Shown: positions 61,122 through 64,000 of the stretch, in pieces | Layout of the letters: the number at the start of each line of letters is the position of its first letter | Position numbering within the stretch: the first letter of the stretch is position 1 | Assembly: GCF_008124625.1 (NCBI RefSeq) | Contig: NZ_VNHM01000009.1 | Location: forward strand, 81,882-145,881 | Length of the DNA stretch: 64,000 nt | Source: Desulfallas thermosapovorans DSM 6562 | GTDB taxonomy: Bacteria; Bacillota; Desulfotomaculia; Desulfotomaculales; Desulfallaceae | Direction of reading: 5' to 3' | The notes under the pieces: model-generated | The model's input: the letters and a program-made list of their open reading frames with translations, nothing else | The model's database searches: none | What the model was told of the DNA's origin: nothing | Position numbers and translations under genes: made by a program

Positions 61122-63035
61122 ATGCCAAGGGAAGCAACGCACCGTATGGACGGCCGGATCAGCATCCACGATTCGGTGCAGGAAATGTATGAACGAATCC
61201 ATAACGACGGTCTTAGCAATGTATTTGACCGCTATGATCCCCAGACTAAAATTCGCTGCGGGTTTTGTGTGGAAGGTGTAAGCTGCCAGCTTTGTACCGG
61301 CGGACCGTGCCGCATCTCCGACAAGGTGGGGGCCACCCACGGCACCTGTGGTATCGACCGCAATGCCATGGCCATGCGGGACATGCTGCTCCGCAATATG
61401 ATGGGTACTTCCACTTACACTCATCACGCCTACAATGCCTTTCGCACTTTAAAGTCCACGGCGGAGGGTAAAACACCTTACCAGATTACCGATACCGACA
61501 AGCTTTACTGGATGTGTGACAAGCTGGGAATAGACAAAAGCGGTGGTCCTGAACAAGCTGCCATTCGCCTGGCTGACTTTCTAATGTACCAGCTCAGCAG
61601 CGGTTACGATGAGCCGCCAAAAATGGTGGAGGTTTTTGCCCCCGAGCCCCGGAAAAAACTGTGGCGGGAACTGGCCATTTACCCGGCCGGGGTAATGCAT
61701 GAAATAAAGGATGCCGCGGCCAGTTGCCTGACCAATGTGGACGGTGATTTTGTATCCATGGCCAAAAAGGCCATGCGGCTGGGAATTGCTACTATTTACG
61801 GTTCCCAAATCGGGTTGGAAATGGTGCAGGATATTTTATTCGGTACCCCATCCCCCCATGAGGTACAGGTAGATCTGGGAATCATGGATCCTGATTATGT
61901 TAACATTGTTTTTAACGGACACGAACCCTGGATTGGTGTGGCCTGTATTTTAGCCGCCAGGGACCCGGCCAACCAGGAGAAAGCCCGGCAGGCCGGGGCA
62001 AAGGGCATCAAGGTAACAGGCTCCATTGAATGCGGCCAGGAAGTGCTGCAACGCTTTACCATGGACGAAGTGTTTAACGGTCTAACGGGCAACTGGATGA
62101 CCATTGAACCGCTGCTGGCCACCGGAACTGTGGACGTGTTCGCCATGGATGAAAACTGTTCTCCCCCTTATATCGCGCCTTATGCCGAGAAATACCAGAT
62201 TACCATGGTGTCGGTGAACGACCTGGTGCGTATACCGGGAGTGGAAAAGAATTTTGACTACAAACCTCCCGAAGCCGCCAACATAGCCCGGCAGCTTATC
62301 GATTGGGGTATAGAAAACTTTAAAAAGCGTAAAGAACGCAACATTACCGCTAAAGTGCCCGGGCGGGTACAAAAAGCCATTGCCGGTTTTTCCACCGAAG
62401 CTGTTTTAAACGCGCTGGGCGGCAAACTGGACCCGCTGCTGGACGTAATTAAAGCGGGCAAAATCAAAGGTGTGACGGCACTGGTCAACTGCACCACCCC
62501 GGCTACAGGCCTCCATGACTACATGACTGTGAACGTGGCTAAAGAGTTGATCAAGCGGGATATACTGGTGATCAGCGGCGGATGCGGCAACCACGCTCTG
62601 GAAGTGGCCGGTTTGTGCAACACCGGCGCAGTGGCCATGGCGGGTAGCGGGCTGCAGGAAATATGCAAAGCACTGGGCATCCCCCCGGTGCTCAGCTTCG
62701 GCACCTGCACGGACACGGGGCGCATGTCCATGCTGGTGACGGAAATCGCCAACGCTCTGGGAGTTGATACCTCCGACCTGCCGGTGGCGGTTACCGCACC
62801 CCAGTACCTGGAGCAAAAAGCCACCATCGACGCCCTTTTTGCCCTGGCCTTCGGGCTGTATACACACCTAGCTCCCACCCCGCCGGTAACGGGTGGCCCG
62901 GAACTGGTGAAACTGTTAACCGAAGATTTGGAAGGCCTCACCGGCGGCAAAGTGGCCCTGGCGGATACACCGGAAAGTGCAGCTGAAGGGATTGAAGCCC
63001 ATATCATGAAAAAGAGGTCCCAATTAGGAATTTAA
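61122..63035 (+). CDS. cooS: Anaerobic Ni-CO dehydrogenase catalytic subunit CooS
   Basis: 637 residues, the usual length. N-terminal cluster B/D Cys in IRCGFCVEGVSCQLCTGGPC and GTCGIDRNAMAM. C-cluster ligands in GSIECGQEVLQRF, NCTTPATGLHDYM, ISGGCGNHALEVAGLCNTGA and LSFGTCTDTGRMSML. Good GGAGG 7 nt before ATG. It oxidises CO to CO2 with ferredoxin-like acceptors. No cooC, cooF or acs genes are in the window, so it appears stand-alone. Confidence 0.96.
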   Translation: MPREATHRMDGRISIHDSVQEMYERIHNDGLSNVFDRYDPQTKIRCGFCVEGVSCQLCTGGPCRISDKVGATHGTCGIDRNAMAMRDMLLRNMMGTSTYTHHAYNAFRTLKSTAEGKTPYQITDTDKLYWMCDKLGIDKSGGPEQAAIRLADFLMYQLSSGYDEPPKMVEVFAPEPRKKLWRELAIYPAGVMHEIKDAAASCLTNVDGDFVSMAKKAMRLGIATIYGSQIGLEMVQDILFGTPSPHEVQVDLGIMDPDYVNIVFNGHEPWIGVACILAARDPANQEKARQAGAKGIKVTGSIECGQEVLQRFTMDEVFNGLTGNWMTIEPLLATGTVDVFAMDENCSPPYIAPYAEKYQITMVSVNDLVRIPGVEKNFDYKPPEAANIARQLIDWGIENFKKRKERNITAKVPGRVQKAIAGFSTEAVLNALGGKLDPLLDVIKAGKIKGVTALVNCTTPATGLHDYMTVNVAKELIKRDILVISGGCGNHALEVAGLCNTGAVAMAGSGLQEICKALGIPPVLSFGTCTDTGRMSMLVTEIANALGVDTSDLPVAVTAPQYLEQKATIDALFALAFGLYTHLAPTPPVTGGPELVKLLTEDLEGLTGGKVALADTPESAAEGIEAHIMKKRSQLGI

Positions 63036-63076
63036 GATAAAACTATTTTTATTTTATATATCCACGTAAAATATGC

Positions 63077-63111
63077 ACAATAAAGCCGCCCGTAGGAGGC
63101 GGCTTTATTGT
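63077..63111. terminator. Terminator after cooS
   Basis: ACAATAAAGCCGCC CGTAGGA GGCGGCTTTATTGT is a perfect 14-bp stem, 42 nt after the cooS stop. It is symmetric and probably works in both directions. The region 63112-63293 has no supported gene. Confidence 0.8.
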
Positions 63112-63293
63112 ACCCGTCTTAATGCGCTGCATAGAGGTTATAGTATTTTGCGTTTAAGAACTTCCACGGTAACAGATGGCTACTTCTACCACAATAAAAA
63201 CAAATCTGAATATTCCTACTCCTTTAGAATAAACACATTGCTCAAGCGTTTAGCCTGTGATTATTCCCTTTCCCTTTCCTAGGCTTCCATTCA

Positions 63294-63638
63294 TTATTGT
63301 TGGTTCCGGATATCCACCATAAGCCTGTTTTTTTCAACCACCTTAATGAATGCTTGTACCAGTTGAGGATCAAACTGCGTGGCAGCGCATCTTTTGAGCT
63401 CTCGTACAGCTTTATCGTGTGACATGGCCTTTCGGTATGGCCTGTGACTGGTCATGGCATCATAGGCATCGGCGATGGACAAAATGCGGCATTCCAGGGG
63501 TATGTCTTCCCCCTTAAGGCCAAGGGGATAACCCTGACCGTTCCACCATTCATGATGCTTTAAAATCCAGTCCGCAACGTGATTAAGATCTGGGGCGGAT
63601 TTTGCTATGCGATAACCGATTTCACAGTGCCGCTGCAT
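63294..63638 (-). pseudogene. C-terminal remnant of an HD-GYP domain protein
   Basis: 114 residues: MQRHCEIGYRIAKSAPDLNH, then ILKHHEWWNGQGYPLGLKGE and CRILSIADAYDAMTSHRPYR, the second half of an HD-GYP domain including the GYP motif. The frame is open further up to a TAG near 63696 but the HD residues and any sensor part are absent. Probably the remains of a c-di-GMP phosphodiesterase. Confidence 0.75.
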
Positions 63639-63862
63639 CTCGGCAAATTCATCTGGTTGTAGATTCTCATTTTCAATTATCCAAAACCCCCGCTATTTTA
63701 TCACATTGAACAATCTGCACCCGGTGTCAATACTAAAATAAACTGCAAAAAATTCTTAAATTACATTGGGATTAATATTAGTCAGTCCGTCAGTCTGTTG
63801 CCAAATATTACCTTCAAAACTCATTCCAGCAAAGGTAGAATATTTGTTGGAAGTGATCATAA

Positions 63863-64000
63863 ATGCAACAAATATTCTATACAACAGCAACACCCGAAGA
63901 ATATCACCGTCTAGGGGAAAACTTTCCCTTCCCTGTACCCGGTTCATGTCTCAACCCGGAATGTCTTGTCAAAGTACCACCACAAAAATATGGTTTTTAC
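63863..64000 (+). CDS. Start of a plus-strand protein with Cys motif, cut by the window edge
   Basis: ATG 63863 (GGAAG upstream) opens 46 codons to the edge: MQQIFYTTATPEEYHRLGEN, then FPFPVPGSCLNPECLVKV. The C-x4-C motif resembles the start of DUF6431/zinc-finger proteins associated with insertion sequences, but too little is present. The stretch 63639-63862 shows only the HD-GYP decay zone. Confidence 0.4.
   Translation, partial: MQQIFYTTATPEEYHRLGENFPFPVPGSCLNPECLVKVPPQKYGFY

Noticed and set aside
60960..61427. Minus-strand frame over the cooS start
   Set aside because: It is antisense to the conserved N-terminus of cooS and crosses two terminator-like hairpins.
63073..63282. Frame after cooS
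   Set aside because: It begins within the 14-bp terminator stem and is Arg/Tyr-rich without family features.
63756..63947. 63-residue minus-strand frame at the right edge
   Set aside because: No Shine-Dalgarno or family pattern, and it overlaps the better-supported plus-strand start at 63863.

Overview
The window looks like the chromosome of a spore-forming, anaerobic Gram-positive bacterium of the Desulfotomaculum/Peptococcaceae type. The evidence is a SpoIIP sporulation protein, an 11-subunit complex I without the NuoEFG module, a stand-alone Ni-CO dehydrogenase (cooS), a 2-hydroxyacyl-CoA dehydratase set, and the Firmicutes gene order ylxM-ffh-rpsP-khpA-rimM-trmD with rplS-lepB-rbgA. The genus is inferred from gene content, not proven.

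Positions 1 to about 33.81 kb are a prophage whose left end lies outside the window. It looks like a temperate short-tailed phage: P22-type portal, SU10/DUF5309-like capsid, gp4/gp10-like connector proteins, fibres, putative ejection proteins and an SLT transglycosylase, with no tape measure or tail-tube gene seen. Late genes (1-19.6 kb, minus strand) run terminase, portal, scaffold, capsid, lysis cassette, connector, fibres, ejection proteins. A terminator at 19.56-19.60 kb separates them from the early genes (19.67-29.89 kb, minus strand): RusA, a Cys-rich ParB, a helicase loader, an initiator-like protein, a Bet/RecT annealing protein and Gam. The immunity region at 29.6-30.9 kb has divergent Cro-like and CI-like genes and five operator-like sites. 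On the plus strand, 31.1-32.2 kb encodes two exported proteins and 32.3-33.8 kb a large serine integrase. The prophage splits the host gene comM/yifB, whose first 35 or so codons remain at 33.81-33.91 kb.

The most unusual content is in the prophage. Exported proteins made from plus-strand genes carry the same sequence motifs as two virion proteins of the late operon. One of them has a single in-frame UGA where I expect a family cysteine, followed at SECIS-like spacing by a perfect hairpin. The phage ParB is accompanied by three parS-like palindromes, all inside the prophage. The endolysin is fused to a trypsin-like protease. A truncated P-loop gene carries a correctly phased -1 slippery heptamer.

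Right of the prophage come an unknown ORF and a three-gene 2-hydroxyacyl-CoA dehydratase/activator set (34.2-38.1 kb, plus), then yraN, a C_GCAxxG_C_C protein and a MoxR/VWA pair (38.4-41.3 kb, minus). Next are nuoABCDHIJKLMN (41.4-51.3 kb, minus), the ribosome/secretion cluster rbgA, lepB, rplS, spoIIP, a LysM protein, trmD, rimM, khpA, rpsP, ffh, ylxM (51.8-59.4 kb), a PLP aminotransferase and cooS (59.5-63.0 kb, plus), and an HD-GYP remnant. Since yraN and comM are normally neighbours, the dehydratase set appears to be inserted between them.
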